A stretch of DNA of 64,000 nt from Brooklawnia sp937867175 (GTDB lineage Bacteria; Actinomycetota; Actinomycetes; Propionibacteriales; Propionibacteriaceae), in NCBI GenBank assembly GCA_036821905.1, contig DAISIR010000010.1:1-64000 (forward strand). Reading direction: 5' to 3'. Within the stretch, counting starts at the first letter, position 1. Each line of letters begins with the position of its first letter. Made by a program: the position numbers and the translations under genes. The notes under the pieces are model-generated. The model was not told the origin of the DNA, ran no database searches, and was given only the letters and a program-made list of their open reading frames with translations. Shown here in pieces: positions 1-8,990 of this stretch.

Positions 1-42
1 ACCTCTAAAAGAACCGAACACCCGATCGTTTACACAGACAAC

Positions 43-69
43 TTGACAAGCTCCAGCGCACCGTAGAGT
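43..69 (+). promoter_or_regulatory. Candidate promoter of rmlA
   Basis: A consensus -35 hexamer TTGACA lies at 43-48 and a -10-like TAGAGT at 64-69. The 15-nt spacer is shorter than ideal. Transcription would begin near 76 and run through a leader holding the AGAAGGGG ribosome-binding site just before the rmlA ATG. Nothing else is recognisable in the first 120 bases. Confidence 0.45.
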
Positions 70-120
70 GGTGACAATCTCTCACCGCCCAGCAAGGCGG
101 CAACCAGAAGGGGCGATGTC

Positions 121-993
121 ATGCGCGGCATAATCTTGGCCGGCGGTTCGGGTAGTCGCCTGCACCCGATCACGATGGCCACCAGCAAGCAGTTGCTGCC
201 CGTCTATGACAAGCCGATGATCTACTACCCGCTGTCGACGCTGATGCTGGCCGGTATCCGGGACGTGTTGATCATCACCACCCCGCACGACCGCGAGCAG
301 TTCCACCGGCTGCTGGGTGATGGCAGCGCCCTTGGCATCAACCTGCAGTATGCGGTGCAGCCCGAGCCGAAGGGCCTGGCGCAGGCCTTCACCATCGGCG
401 CCGACTTCGTCGGGCACCAGCACGCCGCGTTGATCCTGGGCGACAACATCTTCTACGGCCCCGGCCTGGGCACCCGGCTGCGTAGCCGCGCCGAGGTCGA
501 CGGGGCGGCCATCTTCGGCTACTGGGTCGCCGACCCGCAAGCCTACGGGGTGGTCGAGGTCGACCACACCGGCCGGGCCATCTCGATCGAGGAGAAGCCC
601 CAGCGGCCCAAGTCACAGCTGGCCGTGCCCGGCATGTACTTCTACGACAACTCCGTCGTCGAGTACGCCCGCAACCTGCAGCCCAGTGCCCGCGGCGAGC
701 TTGAGATCACCGACATCAACCGGATCTACCTGGAAGCAGGCAGGCTGCAGGTCGAGGTGCTGCCGCGCGGTACCGCCTGGCTCGACACCGGCACCTTCGA
801 CTCCCTCAACGACGCCAGCAACTTCGTCCGCACCATCCAGGCCAGACAAGGCCTACAGGTCGGCTGCCCCGAAGAAGTCGCCTGGCGCAACGGCTGGCTG
901 ACCGACGACGAACTACTGACCCGGGCCGACACACTGGCCAAATCCGGCTACGGCGACTACCTGCGTCGGCTGCCCGCAACGCGCGGGCAATAG
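121..993 (+). CDS. rmlA: Glucose-1-phosphate thymidylyltransferase
   Basis: Cytosolic enzyme joining dTTP and glucose 1-phosphate into dTDP-glucose, the first step towards dTDP-rhamnose. The N-terminus has the nucleotide-binding motif GGSGSRLHPIT followed by SKQLLPVYDKPM. Inside are the family strings YAVQPEPKGLAQAF, LGDNIFYG and EEKPQRPKS. At 290 residues it has normal RmlA length. The ATG is preceded by AGAAGGGG at a good distance. No rmlB, rmlC or rmlD lies nearby, so the rest of the pathway must be encoded elsewhere. It converges on the next gene with only about 20 bp between stops. Its place beside envelope polysaccharide genes fits a role in cell-wall sugar supply. Confidence 0.95.
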   Translation: MRGIILAGGSGSRLHPITMATSKQLLPVYDKPMIYYPLSTLMLAGIRDVLIITTPHDREQFHRLLGDGSALGINLQYAVQPEPKGLAQAFTIGADFVGHQHAALILGDNIFYGPGLGTRLRSRAEVDGAAIFGYWVADPQAYGVVEVDHTGRAISIEEKPQRPKSQLAVPGMYFYDNSVVEYARNLQPSARGELEITDINRIYLEAGRLQVEVLPRGTAWLDTGTFDSLNDASNFVRTIQARQGLQVGCPEEVAWRNGWLTDDELLTRADTLAKSGYGDYLRRLPATRGQ

Positions 994-1014
994 TCGAGCG
1001 GCCTCGCTGGCCAC

Positions 1015-2127
1015 TCAGCCGGCAGTGAGTTCGGCCGCCCAGCCCTGCCCCGAGGAGTCAGCGCCGATGACGAAGACCGATCCACTGGCGGGCTGCAGGG
1101 TCATACCTGACGGACCTTCGCCCAACTCGATCGTCCGGACGACCTCACCGGTCCCGGTGTCGACCACCCGAACCGTGTTCAGGGCGAGGACGTAGCCGAC
1201 CTGGGCAAGCTCGTCCACTGCCACCGCCGATGGTCCGCCGGTCAGCGGCACGGTGCCGACGACCGTCAGAGCGTCGAGGTCGACCACCGAGATGGACGCG
1301 TCACCGGCGTTGGCGACGTAGGCGCGCCGGGCGGTGCCGTCGATGGCCACGTCGACCGCGTCGGAGCCCACCGCCAGCACCGCGCTGATCCCGTAGGTGG
1401 CCGGATCGATCACCGACACCGTGGCGTCCGACCGGCTGACCACCCAGATGTTGCCGTTGGCCGGGTCGACGCTCACCCCGGCCGGACGCTGCCCGACCGT
1501 GACGACTCCCAGGTCTGCACCGGTGGCGGTGTCGACGATCGACAAGGTGCCGTCGACGCTGTTGGTCACATAGAGGACGGTCGCGTCGGGGGACAGCGCG
1601 AGCCGCAGTGGACGCGTCCCCACCGTGATCGTCTGGACCACTTGATGGGTGTTGAGGTCGAGTACCGAGACGCTGCCGTCGCCGCTGTTGGCCACGTAGG
1701 CCTTGGTGCCGTCCGGGCTGACGACCAAACCGGCAGGGCTGCCGCCGACTGGCACATCTGCGATCAACTCGCCACCGGCGAGGTCGAACAACGACACCAC
1801 ATTGTCGAACCGGCTGGCGACCAGCAGCATCTGCCCGGCCGGATCGACGGCCACCGCAACCGGGTGCCGATTGACCGGGAAGGTCCGGGCCACCGAGGTG
1901 ACGCCTGACCGCTCGCGTGGCGCGGCGGTCGCGGAGTCACCGCTGGCCGGAGCTGACGAGGGGCCGGCACTGGTGAGCGCGGGGCTCGGGGATGGCGTTT
2001 CGGAGGTGCCACTCCCAGAACACCCCGTCAGGACGAGCGCGGACGCTGCCGCGACCGCCCCGACGGAGAGCAGCCAGTGCTGCCGACCCCGAGGAGTACG
2101 CTGCGTGAACTCCGTAGGCATGATCAT
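1015..2127 (-). CDS. YVTN-type beta-propeller lipoprotein
   Basis: Exported lipoprotein of 370 residues. The N-terminus has positive charges, a hydrophobic stretch and a lipobox (LTGC, Cys36), then a Ser/Thr/Pro-rich linker. The rest is about seven blade repeats of the form PxxxxxxPDGxxxYVxNxxDxxxSVxD, typical of YVTN/lactonase-like seven-bladed propellers. Such proteins are usually surface scaffolds or binding modules; no enzymatic residues are evident. I chose the ATG at 2127 because AAAGGGA sits 5 nt upstream; a longer reading frame exists but would put junk before the signal peptide. It starts 10 bp after the stop of the SLH/deacetylase gene, so the two are probably co-transcribed. Confidence 0.85.
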   Translation of the reverse strand: MIMPTEFTQRTPRGRQHWLLSVGAVAAASALVLTGCSGSGTSETPSPSPALTSAGPSSAPASGDSATAAPRERSGVTSVARTFPVNRHPVAVAVDPAGQMLLVASRFDNVVSLFDLAGGELIADVPVGGSPAGLVVSPDGTKAYVANSGDGSVSVLDLNTHQVVQTITVGTRPLRLALSPDATVLYVTNSVDGTLSIVDTATGADLGVVTVGQRPAGVSVDPANGNIWVVSRSDATVSVIDPATYGISAVLAVGSDAVDVAIDGTARRAYVANAGDASISVVDLDALTVVGTVPLTGGPSAVAVDELAQVGYVLALNTVRVVDTGTGEVVRTIELGEGPSGMTLQPASGSVFVIGADSSGQGWAAELTAG

Positions 2128-2137
2128 CGGCGTCCCT

Positions 2138-4171
2138 TTACGGATTGAAGTGAAGGACGTGAGTGTCCAAACGACCGAGCATCTGGGTGACGGTGACCAG
2201 CGTGTAGCCCTCGGCCTGCAGGTCGGAGACGATGCCCGGCAGTGCGTTGTTGGTGGCCGCGACATCATCGTGCATCAGCAGGACGGCGTTGCGGCTGGCC
2301 ATGTCGACGGTGTCCCAGCGCAGGGAGTTCGCGTCGGTGTACTCGTAGTCCCAGGTGTTGTCAGTCCAAAGGATGGTCGCCATGCCGAGGTCGCCGGCGG
2401 CATTGATCACGTCGTCGCTGTAGTAGCCGTAGGGCGGGCGGAAGAGCGTGGGCCAGGTGCCGGTGGCGTCGCGGACGGCGGTGGCGGCGGCATCGAAGTC
2501 GTAGTAGCTGTAGCCGTAACCCACCGCGGTGTAGTCGATGTGGTTCCAGCCATGGATACCGATCTCCATGCCGGCTGCGGCCTTGCGTCCGGTGGCCGAG
2601 GGATTCGCGCTGACCTGGGCGCCGACATCGAAGAACGTCGCCTTGGCGTTGGCATCGGTCAAGGTGTTCACCAGGGAGTCGTTGTTGGCCGCCGGACCGT
2701 CGTCGAAGGTGAGTGCGATGCACTTCAGCACGTCGCAGTCATCGGAGGCGGCGATGGTCAGCGACAACGTCCGGGACGCTTGGGCACCAGTGTCGTCGGT
2801 TACCCGGACGTTCACCGAGGACGTGCCCGCCGAGGTCGGCGTACCGCTGATCTGGCCGGAGCTCGAGATACTCAACCCGGACGGCAGCCCGGTCGCCGTC
2901 CACGAGTAGGGAGTCACACCGCCTTGGGCCACCACGTTCGCGCCGTACGGGATTGCGACGACGCTGTCTGGCAGGGCATTGGTGACGACGGTCAGCGGGG
3001 TGGTGATCGAGATCGTCAGCACGGTCTGAACCGCGGTGCTGGTGGCGTCGGTGACCGTGAAGGTCACCCGGCTGGTGCTCGCGGCGGTCGGGGTGCCGCT
3101 GATCTGACCCTGGGCGGAGATCTGCAGCCCTGCCGGCAAGCCGGTCGCAGACCAGGTGTAGGGCTGCACGCCGCCTTCGGCGCCCAGATTGGCTGAGTAG
3201 GGGCTGCCGACCACGCCGCCGGGCAGCGAAGTGGTCGTGATGGCCAACGGGTCAACCGAGTCCGTGACCGTCAGCGCCAGGGTCGCCGAGGCGCTGACAC
3301 TGTTGGCATCGGTGACGGTCACGTTCACCGACCCGGTGGCAGGCCCCGTCGGGGTACCCGAGATCAGGCCGTCCGGGCTGAGTGTCAGACCCGCCGGAAG
3401 CCCGCTGGCAGACCATTGATAGGGCGTGGTGCCGCCGAACGCGGTCAACTGGGCGGAGTACGCGTGGTCGACCACCCCGGAAGGCAGGGACGTTGTCGCC
3501 ACCCGCAACTCCGCGGGGGTGTCACTCGGGTTTGCCAGCCGATACATGAAGACAGCCATCATCTCGCGGGTCACCGGCTGCCACGGGTCGAAGGTGCCGT
3601 CATCGATGTTGTTGGCGATACCGCTCTCGGCCATCCACATCATTTCCTTGTAGAACTGGGTGCTGGGGCCGATGTCGCTGAACGGTGAGACGGCCGGCGG
3701 GGTGTAGTCCGGTTCGCCGGCGACGCGGTACATGAATGCCGACATGGCGTCGCGGTAGGTGGTGTCCCAGGGACGGTAGGTGCCGTCGTCCCAGCCGGTG
3801 CTGATCCCGGTCTGCTTCATCCAAGCCATTTCCTTGTAGAACTGGGTGGACGCAGTGATGTCGGTGAAAGGCGATGTCGTGGGCGCCGTGTACGACGGCG
3901 ACTGCTTGTACCGGTAGAAGAACGCCGCCATGGCGTCCCGGTCGACCTGCTGGGTGGGGCGATAGGTGCCATCGGCCCAGCCGGTGCTGATGCCGGATTC
4001 CCACATCCAAGCGATCTCGGTGTAGTAGGGGTCGTTGACCGTGACGTCGGAGAACGGGGAGTTCGCCGGGGGGGTGTAGGCCTGAGCGACGCCACCCACC
4101 AGGACCAGGCCGATGGCCAGCAGTCCCGTCCACACGAGGCGACTCATTCGCCGCAATCCACTGCTCGACAT
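2138..4171 (-). CDS. SLH-domain, Ig-like, polysaccharide deacetylase surface protein
   Basis: Secreted protein of about 677 residues. A Sec signal peptide ends at AQA (residue 31). Three S-layer homology modules follow (about 38-215), each with a PFxDI/V start and GxxxGxxDGTxxP core. Then come three He_PIG-type Ig-like repeats (about 225-475, each with TTPYxWxAxGLPxGL-like strings and ISGTPT). The C-terminal NodB deacetylase domain has TFDDGP (488-493), HGWNH (540-544), RPPYG (578-582) and a late LLMHD. SLH modules bind pyruvylated wall polymer, so the enzyme would be held on the cell surface and act on glycan there. The ATG at 4171 has GGGGG 5 nt upstream and is preferred to an in-frame TTG four codons earlier. 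The propeller lipoprotein follows directly. Confidence 0.9.
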   Translation of the reverse strand: MSSSGLRRMSRLVWTGLLAIGLVLVGGVAQAYTPPANSPFSDVTVNDPYYTEIAWMWESGISTGWADGTYRPTQQVDRDAMAAFFYRYKQSPSYTAPTTSPFTDITASTQFYKEMAWMKQTGISTGWDDGTYRPWDTTYRDAMSAFMYRVAGEPDYTPPAVSPFSDIGPSTQFYKEMMWMAESGIANNIDDGTFDPWQPVTREMMAVFMYRLANPSDTPAELRVATTSLPSGVVDHAYSAQLTAFGGTTPYQWSASGLPAGLTLSPDGLISGTPTGPATGSVNVTVTDANSVSASATLALTVTDSVDPLAITTTSLPGGVVGSPYSANLGAEGGVQPYTWSATGLPAGLQISAQGQISGTPTAASTSRVTFTVTDATSTAVQTVLTISITTPLTVVTNALPDSVVAIPYGANVVAQGGVTPYSWTATGLPSGLSISSSGQISGTPTSAGTSSVNVRVTDDTGAQASRTLSLTIAASDDCDVLKCIALTFDDGPAANNDSLVNTLTDANAKATFFDVGAQVSANPSATGRKAAAGMEIGIHGWNHIDYTAVGYGYSYYDFDAAATAVRDATGTWPTLFRPPYGYYSDDVINAAGDLGMATILWTDNTWDYEYTDANSLRWDTVDMASRNAVLLMHDDVAATNNALPGIVSDLQAEGYTLVTVTQMLGRLDTHVLHFNP

Positions 4172-4364
4172 GCTTACCCCCAAAAGATCCTGATCAACTT
4201 CCGGTCAAAGTCTAGGTTATGAAGCAGCCGGAACAACACCCCTGAGACGCCGGTGACCAGATGATTCGCCTTGCGCCCTCGCCGACGCAGCGCAGGACGT
4301 GCTCTAAGCTGTGGTTGCCTTGCACACTCGCTGCCTGGGGCGGCCAAAGGAAGGATTGACTGGA

Positions 4365-5492
4365 ATGGCGATCGTCTTCGTTGCCGGCACCACCGCGGAG
4401 TTCATCAAAATCGGCCCGGTGCTGGCTGAGCTGACCCGCCGCGGCCTGCCCTATCGGGTCTGGTCGACCGCCCAGCACGTCGACGGTGTGACCCAGACAC
4501 TGAAAGACTTGGACGTCCGCGAGCCCGACCGACTGTTGGTGACCAGCGGGGGACGCCGATCGGTGGCCCGGGTCAGCCAGGTGCCCGGCTGGCTGGCCAA
4601 TGTGGTCTGGGCGACCAGCGGGCAGTTCCGGGCGCTGAAGCGGGAGGTCGGCCGCAACGGCATCGTGCTGGTGCATGGCGACACCTTCACCACGGTGATC
4701 GGCGCTGCGCTCGGCCGCCTGCTCGGGGCCGAGGTCGCCCACATTGAGGCCGGACTGCGCAGCGGCAGTATCCGCAGCCCGTTCCCCGAAGAACTCAACC
4801 GCCGCATCGTGGGCCGACTGGCGACACTGCACTTCGCACCCACCGAGCGCGAACGCGAGAACCTCGAGTACCGGACGCGCAAGGGCAAGGCCGAGGTAAT
4901 CGTGACCGGCGCGAACACCGTGGTGGACGCCCTGCGTCACGCCCGGAACGCCGAGGTGGAGGTTCCTGAACTGCCCGACCCCTTCGGGCTGATCACGTTG
5001 CACCGCTTTGAACTGGTGCAGAGCAAGTCCGACTTCGAGGCGATTCTGCTGCGGCTGCGCGAGTTCTCGAAGACCCTGCCGTTGGTGATGGTGGTCGGCA
5101 ACTCCGAACGGGCCAAGATCGAGGAATACGGGCTGGAGTACATCTTCGACGACCGCCTGATGCGCGTCGACAAGCGCCCCTACTCCGACTTCCTGGGCAT
5201 CCTGATGCGGGCCAGCATGGTCGTGACCGACTCCGGCGGTCTGCAAGAGGAGTGTGCGGCGCTGGGTGTGCCGTGTGCGGTGCACCGGGAGCGCACCGAA
5301 CGCCACCAGGGCCTGGGCGAGAATGTCGTGCTCACCGAACTGAAGTTGGACAAGCTCGACGACTTCCTCGCCAACTGGCAGGACCACCGGCGTCCGTCCA
5401 CCGTCGATAACTACCACCCGTCTGTGCTGATCGCCGATCGTATCGCCGGGTACGCTGCGCCGCAGGACGACCGCCGGACGCAGGAGCGATGA
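4365..5492 (+). CDS. UDP-N-acetylglucosamine 2-epimerase family protein
   Basis: Probable non-hydrolysing UDP-GlcNAc 2-epimerase (WecB/MnaA-like), interconverting UDP-GlcNAc and UDP-ManNAc for surface polymers. The 375-residue protein opens with VFVAGTTAEFIKIGPVLAEL. Counterparts of the catalytic acids are visible in HGDTFTT, HIEAGLR and FPEELNR, and of the catalytic His in ITLHRFE. The C-terminal uridine-binding motif DSGGLQEE is followed by a degenerate RTERHQGLG. The chosen ATG has AAAGGAAGG about 10 nt upstream. The last four bases overlap the start of the flippase gene (ATGA), so the two are translationally coupled. The exact sugar is not determinable; the opening differs from textbook WecB (FGTRPEAIK). 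Confidence 0.8.
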   Translation: MAIVFVAGTTAEFIKIGPVLAELTRRGLPYRVWSTAQHVDGVTQTLKDLDVREPDRLLVTSGGRRSVARVSQVPGWLANVVWATSGQFRALKREVGRNGIVLVHGDTFTTVIGAALGRLLGAEVAHIEAGLRSGSIRSPFPEELNRRIVGRLATLHFAPTERERENLEYRTRKGKAEVIVTGANTVVDALRHARNAEVEVPELPDPFGLITLHRFELVQSKSDFEAILLRLREFSKTLPLVMVVGNSERAKIEEYGLEYIFDDRLMRVDKRPYSDFLGILMRASMVVTDSGGLQEECAALGVPCAVHRERTERHQGLGENVVLTELKLDKLDDFLANWQDHRRPSTVDNYHPSVLIADRIAGYAAPQDDRRTQER

Positions 5493-6751
5493 AGACAGTA
5501 GGTGTCTTCGGCCTGGCGCTGGCCACCTCCGCCCTGCTCGGAATCATCCTGTTGGGCACCGTGGCCCGCTGGCTGACCCTGGACGAGAACGCTGCCTTCG
5601 TCGCCATCTGGGGAGTCGCCTTCTCGGGCAGCAGCATCGTCTCGGTGATCGAGCAGGAGGCCTCCCGACAGGTGACCCTCTCGCAGGCCAGGCGGCAGCC
5701 GGTGCCGGGTTCGGTGGGTCAGCTCGCCATCCTCGCGGTGCTCGGCGCGGCGGCGGCGCTCGTCGTCCTGACGTTCCTGCCGATGGGTACGCGGGTCTTC
5801 GGGGGCAGCCTTTGGCTGGTCGCCCTCACTTTCGTCTCCCTGACCGGCTTCTCGGTGCAGTTCCTGGTGCGCGGCATCCTGCTGGGCCGGCGACGGGTGG
5901 GCTGGTATGCGTTCGTCATCGTGGCCGAGGCCTCGGTACGAGTGGTGGCGATCTTGGTCCTGATGCTGCTCGGAGTTGAGCCTTCGGTCACCTGGGCGGT
6001 GGTGGCGGTCGTCGTCGGCTCCTTCGGCTGGGTGCCGGTGGCCAAGATCGCTTTCACCGGAGTCAACTGGCGGCGCGACCTTGAACCGTGGCGAGTTGCC
6101 GGCCGTCGGATCGGTTTGCTGGCGGTGGCCAACGGACTGCTGGCGCTGATGATCACCGGCTACCCGACCACGGTGACCGCGGTGATCGGCAGCTCCGAAG
6201 GTCTGGCGATCTTCTTCGCGGTCGTGACCGTCTCGCGGGTGCCGTTGACCCTGCTCTCGCCCGTGCAGGCGCTGGTCGTGCCCACCACCACCAAGGCACT
6301 GTACGAAGGACGGGGCGACCAGTTGCTGGCGATGCAGGGCAAGATCCTGCTGGGGGTGCTCGGCTTCGGCGTGACCGCCGCGGCGGGCGGTTTCCTGCTC
6401 GGCCCCTGGGCGGTCAAGCTGCTTTTCGGCCAGAACTACGTCGCCACCCGCGAGATGGTCGCGATCTTGCTCGGGGTGACCGTGGTGATGGGCGGTGCGC
6501 TGTTGCAGGCTGCGGTCTTCACCTCGTTGGAGCGCTACTCGCTGACGCTGGTCACGTGGGGGACGTCCGCCGCGGCGACCATCGCCGCGCTGGCGTTCAC
6601 CCCCGGTGATGCGGCGGTGCGTGGTACCGCGGGTTTCATCGCCGCGTCGGTGGTGGGGTACCTGATCTCGTCGGTCCTGCTGCGCTGGGCATTGTCCCGG
6701 GTGCGTCCGGGGGTCGAATCCTTCTCGGCCGACCAGCCTGGGCAGGTGTGA
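5489..6751 (+). CDS. Polysaccharide flippase-like membrane protein
   Basis: Integral membrane protein of 420 residues with roughly 12 hydrophobic segments spread evenly and no soluble domain. Layout and length match the Wzx/MATE-like polysaccharide biosynthesis transporters that flip lipid-linked oligosaccharides. Weak family features include a polar RGILLGRRRVGWYAF loop in the middle. It overlaps the upstream epimerase gene by four bases. The call rests on topology and context rather than on a diagnostic motif; another multidrug/oligosaccharidyl-lipid/polysaccharide exporter is possible. Confidence 0.6.
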   Translation: MKTVGVFGLALATSALLGIILLGTVARWLTLDENAAFVAIWGVAFSGSSIVSVIEQEASRQVTLSQARRQPVPGSVGQLAILAVLGAAAALVVLTFLPMGTRVFGGSLWLVALTFVSLTGFSVQFLVRGILLGRRRVGWYAFVIVAEASVRVVAILVLMLLGVEPSVTWAVVAVVVGSFGWVPVAKIAFTGVNWRRDLEPWRVAGRRIGLLAVANGLLALMITGYPTTVTAVIGSSEGLAIFFAVVTVSRVPLTLLSPVQALVVPTTTKALYEGRGDQLLAMQGKILLGVLGFGVTAAAGGFLLGPWAVKLLFGQNYVATREMVAILLGVTVVMGGALLQAAVFTSLERYSLTLVTWGTSAAATIAALAFTPGDAAVRGTAGFIAASVVGYLISSVLLRWALSRVRPGVESFSADQPGQV

Positions 6752-6880
6752 ATTCGGTGGCTCGACCCGCGAGCGGGCTCTGCGGACCTGAGACCGAATT
6801 GCCCGATGATGTCTTTCGTAATCTGTTCCCGAGAGGCGTCCCCGTGACGCACTGGCCGATTGTCGGAGGAGCGAGCTGAG

Positions 6881-8875
6881 ATGTGGTGGACGATCCTGCC
6901 GTATGTGTTGGTGACCGTCGCAGTGGTCGTGCTGCCCGGCTTCGTGGTGAACTTCGCGGCCGGGTTGCGTCCGGTTCAGGCCGTCGGGTACGCGCCCCTG
7001 GCCAGCGTCGGGTTGATCTCGGTGGCGGCCATCGCCGCCGACCTGGTCGGCGTCTCCTGGTCGGCGCTGCCGGTGCTGGTGGCGACGGCAGTGGTGGCGG
7101 TGCTGGCCGGTCTCACCCGGCTGTTGATCGCCCGGCTGACGACCACACGCGCGCCGGCCCGCGCTCTCGACGCGGCGTCCGAATCCGCTGTCTGGTGGCG
7201 GTCATCCCTCGGGTGGACGCTGGGCAGCCTGGTCATCGCGGCCACGGTGCTGGCGATCGACGGGGTGCGGATGCTCGGGACACCGACCGCCTTCTCCCAG
7301 ACCTACGACAACATCTACCACCTCAATGCGGTGCGCTGGATCGTCGATCACGGCAACGGCTCGTCGTTGACCATGAACATGCTCACCGGCGACGGCCCGT
7401 CCGCGTTCTACCCGTCGGCTTGGCACGATCTAGCCTCGCTCACCTTGATCAGCATGGGCAGCCCTGAGGTCACGCTGGGCAACAACGCGTTGATCCTGGT
7501 GGTGCTCGCCCTGGTCTGGCCGGTCTCCTGTCTGCTGTTGGTGCGCGCCATCTTCCCGCCCACCCCGGCGGTGATCCTTGGCACCGGCGTGCTGGTCGCA
7601 TCGATCAGCGCCTTCCCCTACCTGCTGCTCGGTTTCGGGGTGCTGTTCCCGAACTTCCTGGGGCTGGCGCTGCTGCCGGCCGTGATGGCGCTGGCGGTGA
7701 GCCTGCTGGGATTGGGACACGGCGAGAGCTACGACCTGTTCCCAACCCTGGTGGTCGGGCTGGTGGGGATGGGCGGTGTCGCGCTAGCCCATCCCAACGT
7801 CGCCCTCACCATGGTTTCGGTGGTGGCCCCGGTGATGGCCTTCTTCTGGGCGGCTCGGGGTATCCGCGACTTGCGGGCGGGCAGCCTTGGGGCGCTGGCC
7901 GCTGCTGCGCGCGTCGCGGCCTTGGTTGCACTGCTCGGTTTGGCCTATGTGCTTTTCCGGGCGCTGCACGCCCCCTACGACTCGCTGTGGTGGCCGGTCA
8001 GCCGCAGCGTCTCCCATGCGGTGGGCGAGGCAGTACTGCTGGCGCCGCGCGACACCCCGGTGCCCTATCTCGCCGCTGCACTCACCTTGGCCGGCTGCTA
8101 CGCGGTGCTGCGGCACAATCGGCACTGGTGGCTGCTCGGCTGCCACTGCGCCTTCGTCTTCTTGTGGGTCGTGGTCTCGGCCGCCACCGCGCCCGACTTC
8201 CGCAACTTCTTCGGCGCGCCCTGGTACAACGACAACTTCCGGTTGGCCTCGCTGCTGCCCATCACGGCGATCCCCTTGGCGGCGCTGGGCTTCGAGTTCG
8301 TTCTCGGCAAGGTGGACGATGCCGTGGGCGCTCGCTTGAGCAACGGGCGTCCGGGCTGGCTTTCGGGCGCCCTGGTGGGCGTCGGCGTCCTGGTGCTGCT
8401 GGTCGGCACTCAGGTCGGGAACAAGCAGGAAATGATTGCGTGGGTGAATGACCACTACACCGTGACCCCTGATTCGGTGCTGGTGGATTCGGATGAGTAT
8501 GCCGTGCTGCAACAGGTGCCCGAGATCGTGCCGCCCGATGGCGTCATCGCCGTGAATCCTTGGAACGGTTCGTCCATGGCCTACGCGCTCACCGGACGGC
8601 AGACCATCTTCACCCATGTGCAGTACCCGGATGACCCTGACAAGCAGGTGCTGATCGACAGCCTTGATGAGGCTTCCACCGATGCCGAGGTCTGTCAGGC
8701 CCTGAGCGATTTGGGGGTCGGGTGGGTACTCGACTTCGGCAACGACCGGCTGATCAACAACGAGGACCGGGCCTTCCCGGGCTTCGAGGATCTGGAAGAG
8801 TCGCCCGGCTTCGTGCTGCGCGCCGAAAGCGGAACTGCTGCGCTCTACGAGATCACCGCCTGCGGTCTTGGATAA
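6881..8875 (+). CDS. DUF6541-like polytopic membrane protein
   Basis: Membrane protein of 664 residues that resembles the actinobacterial DUF6541 family, often found in wall-glycan loci and suspected to be GT-C-like transferases. About 12 transmembrane segments occupy residues 1-500. A soluble C-terminal domain of about 150 residues follows, with VIAVNPWNGSSMAYALTGRQ and a Trp/Asp-rich stretch. An extracytoplasmic loop early on has the polar string TYDNIYHLNAVRWI, the kind of acidic loop seen in GT-C enzymes. The ATG at 6881 is preceded by GGAGGAGCG; an upstream in-frame TTG was rejected. The 130-bp gap before it has a TAATCT box at 6819, so it may have its own promoter. The function is not known. 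Confidence 0.65.
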   Translation: MWWTILPYVLVTVAVVVLPGFVVNFAAGLRPVQAVGYAPLASVGLISVAAIAADLVGVSWSALPVLVATAVVAVLAGLTRLLIARLTTTRAPARALDAASESAVWWRSSLGWTLGSLVIAATVLAIDGVRMLGTPTAFSQTYDNIYHLNAVRWIVDHGNGSSLTMNMLTGDGPSAFYPSAWHDLASLTLISMGSPEVTLGNNALILVVLALVWPVSCLLLVRAIFPPTPAVILGTGVLVASISAFPYLLLGFGVLFPNFLGLALLPAVMALAVSLLGLGHGESYDLFPTLVVGLVGMGGVALAHPNVALTMVSVVAPVMAFFWAARGIRDLRAGSLGALAAAARVAALVALLGLAYVLFRALHAPYDSLWWPVSRSVSHAVGEAVLLAPRDTPVPYLAAALTLAGCYAVLRHNRHWWLLGCHCAFVFLWVVVSAATAPDFRNFFGAPWYNDNFRLASLLPITAIPLAALGFEFVLGKVDDAVGARLSNGRPGWLSGALVGVGVLVLLVGTQVGNKQEMIAWVNDHYTVTPDSVLVDSDEYAVLQQVPEIVPPDGVIAVNPWNGSSMAYALTGRQTIFTHVQYPDDPDKQVLIDSLDEASTDAEVCQALSDLGVGWVLDFGNDRLINNEDRAFPGFEDLEESPGFVLRAESGTAALYEITACGLG

Positions 8876-8990
8876 CAGGCAGCAGAACTTGCAGCGCGCC
8901 GTCCCGGACGCTCGGCAAGCGGCCCGGGTCAGGTAGATTGTGCGAAGGCGTCGAGGCAGACGCCGCACTGGTTCTCTACGAGGGAGTGGC

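Noticed and set aside
2128..2268. Longer N-terminus for the propeller lipoprotein
   Set aside because: Would overlap the SLH gene and place 47 odd residues before a classic lipoprotein signal; the ATG at 2127 has a good ribosome-binding site.
1703..3196. 497-residue frame opposite the propeller and SLH genes
   Set aside because: The minus strand carries signal peptides, SLH and propeller repeats; this frame has none.
4212..5417. 401-residue open frame opposite the epimerase gene
   Set aside because: Antisense to a gene with clear catalytic motifs; composition is His/Gln/Arg/Gly-rich without domains, as expected of GC-rich shadow frames.
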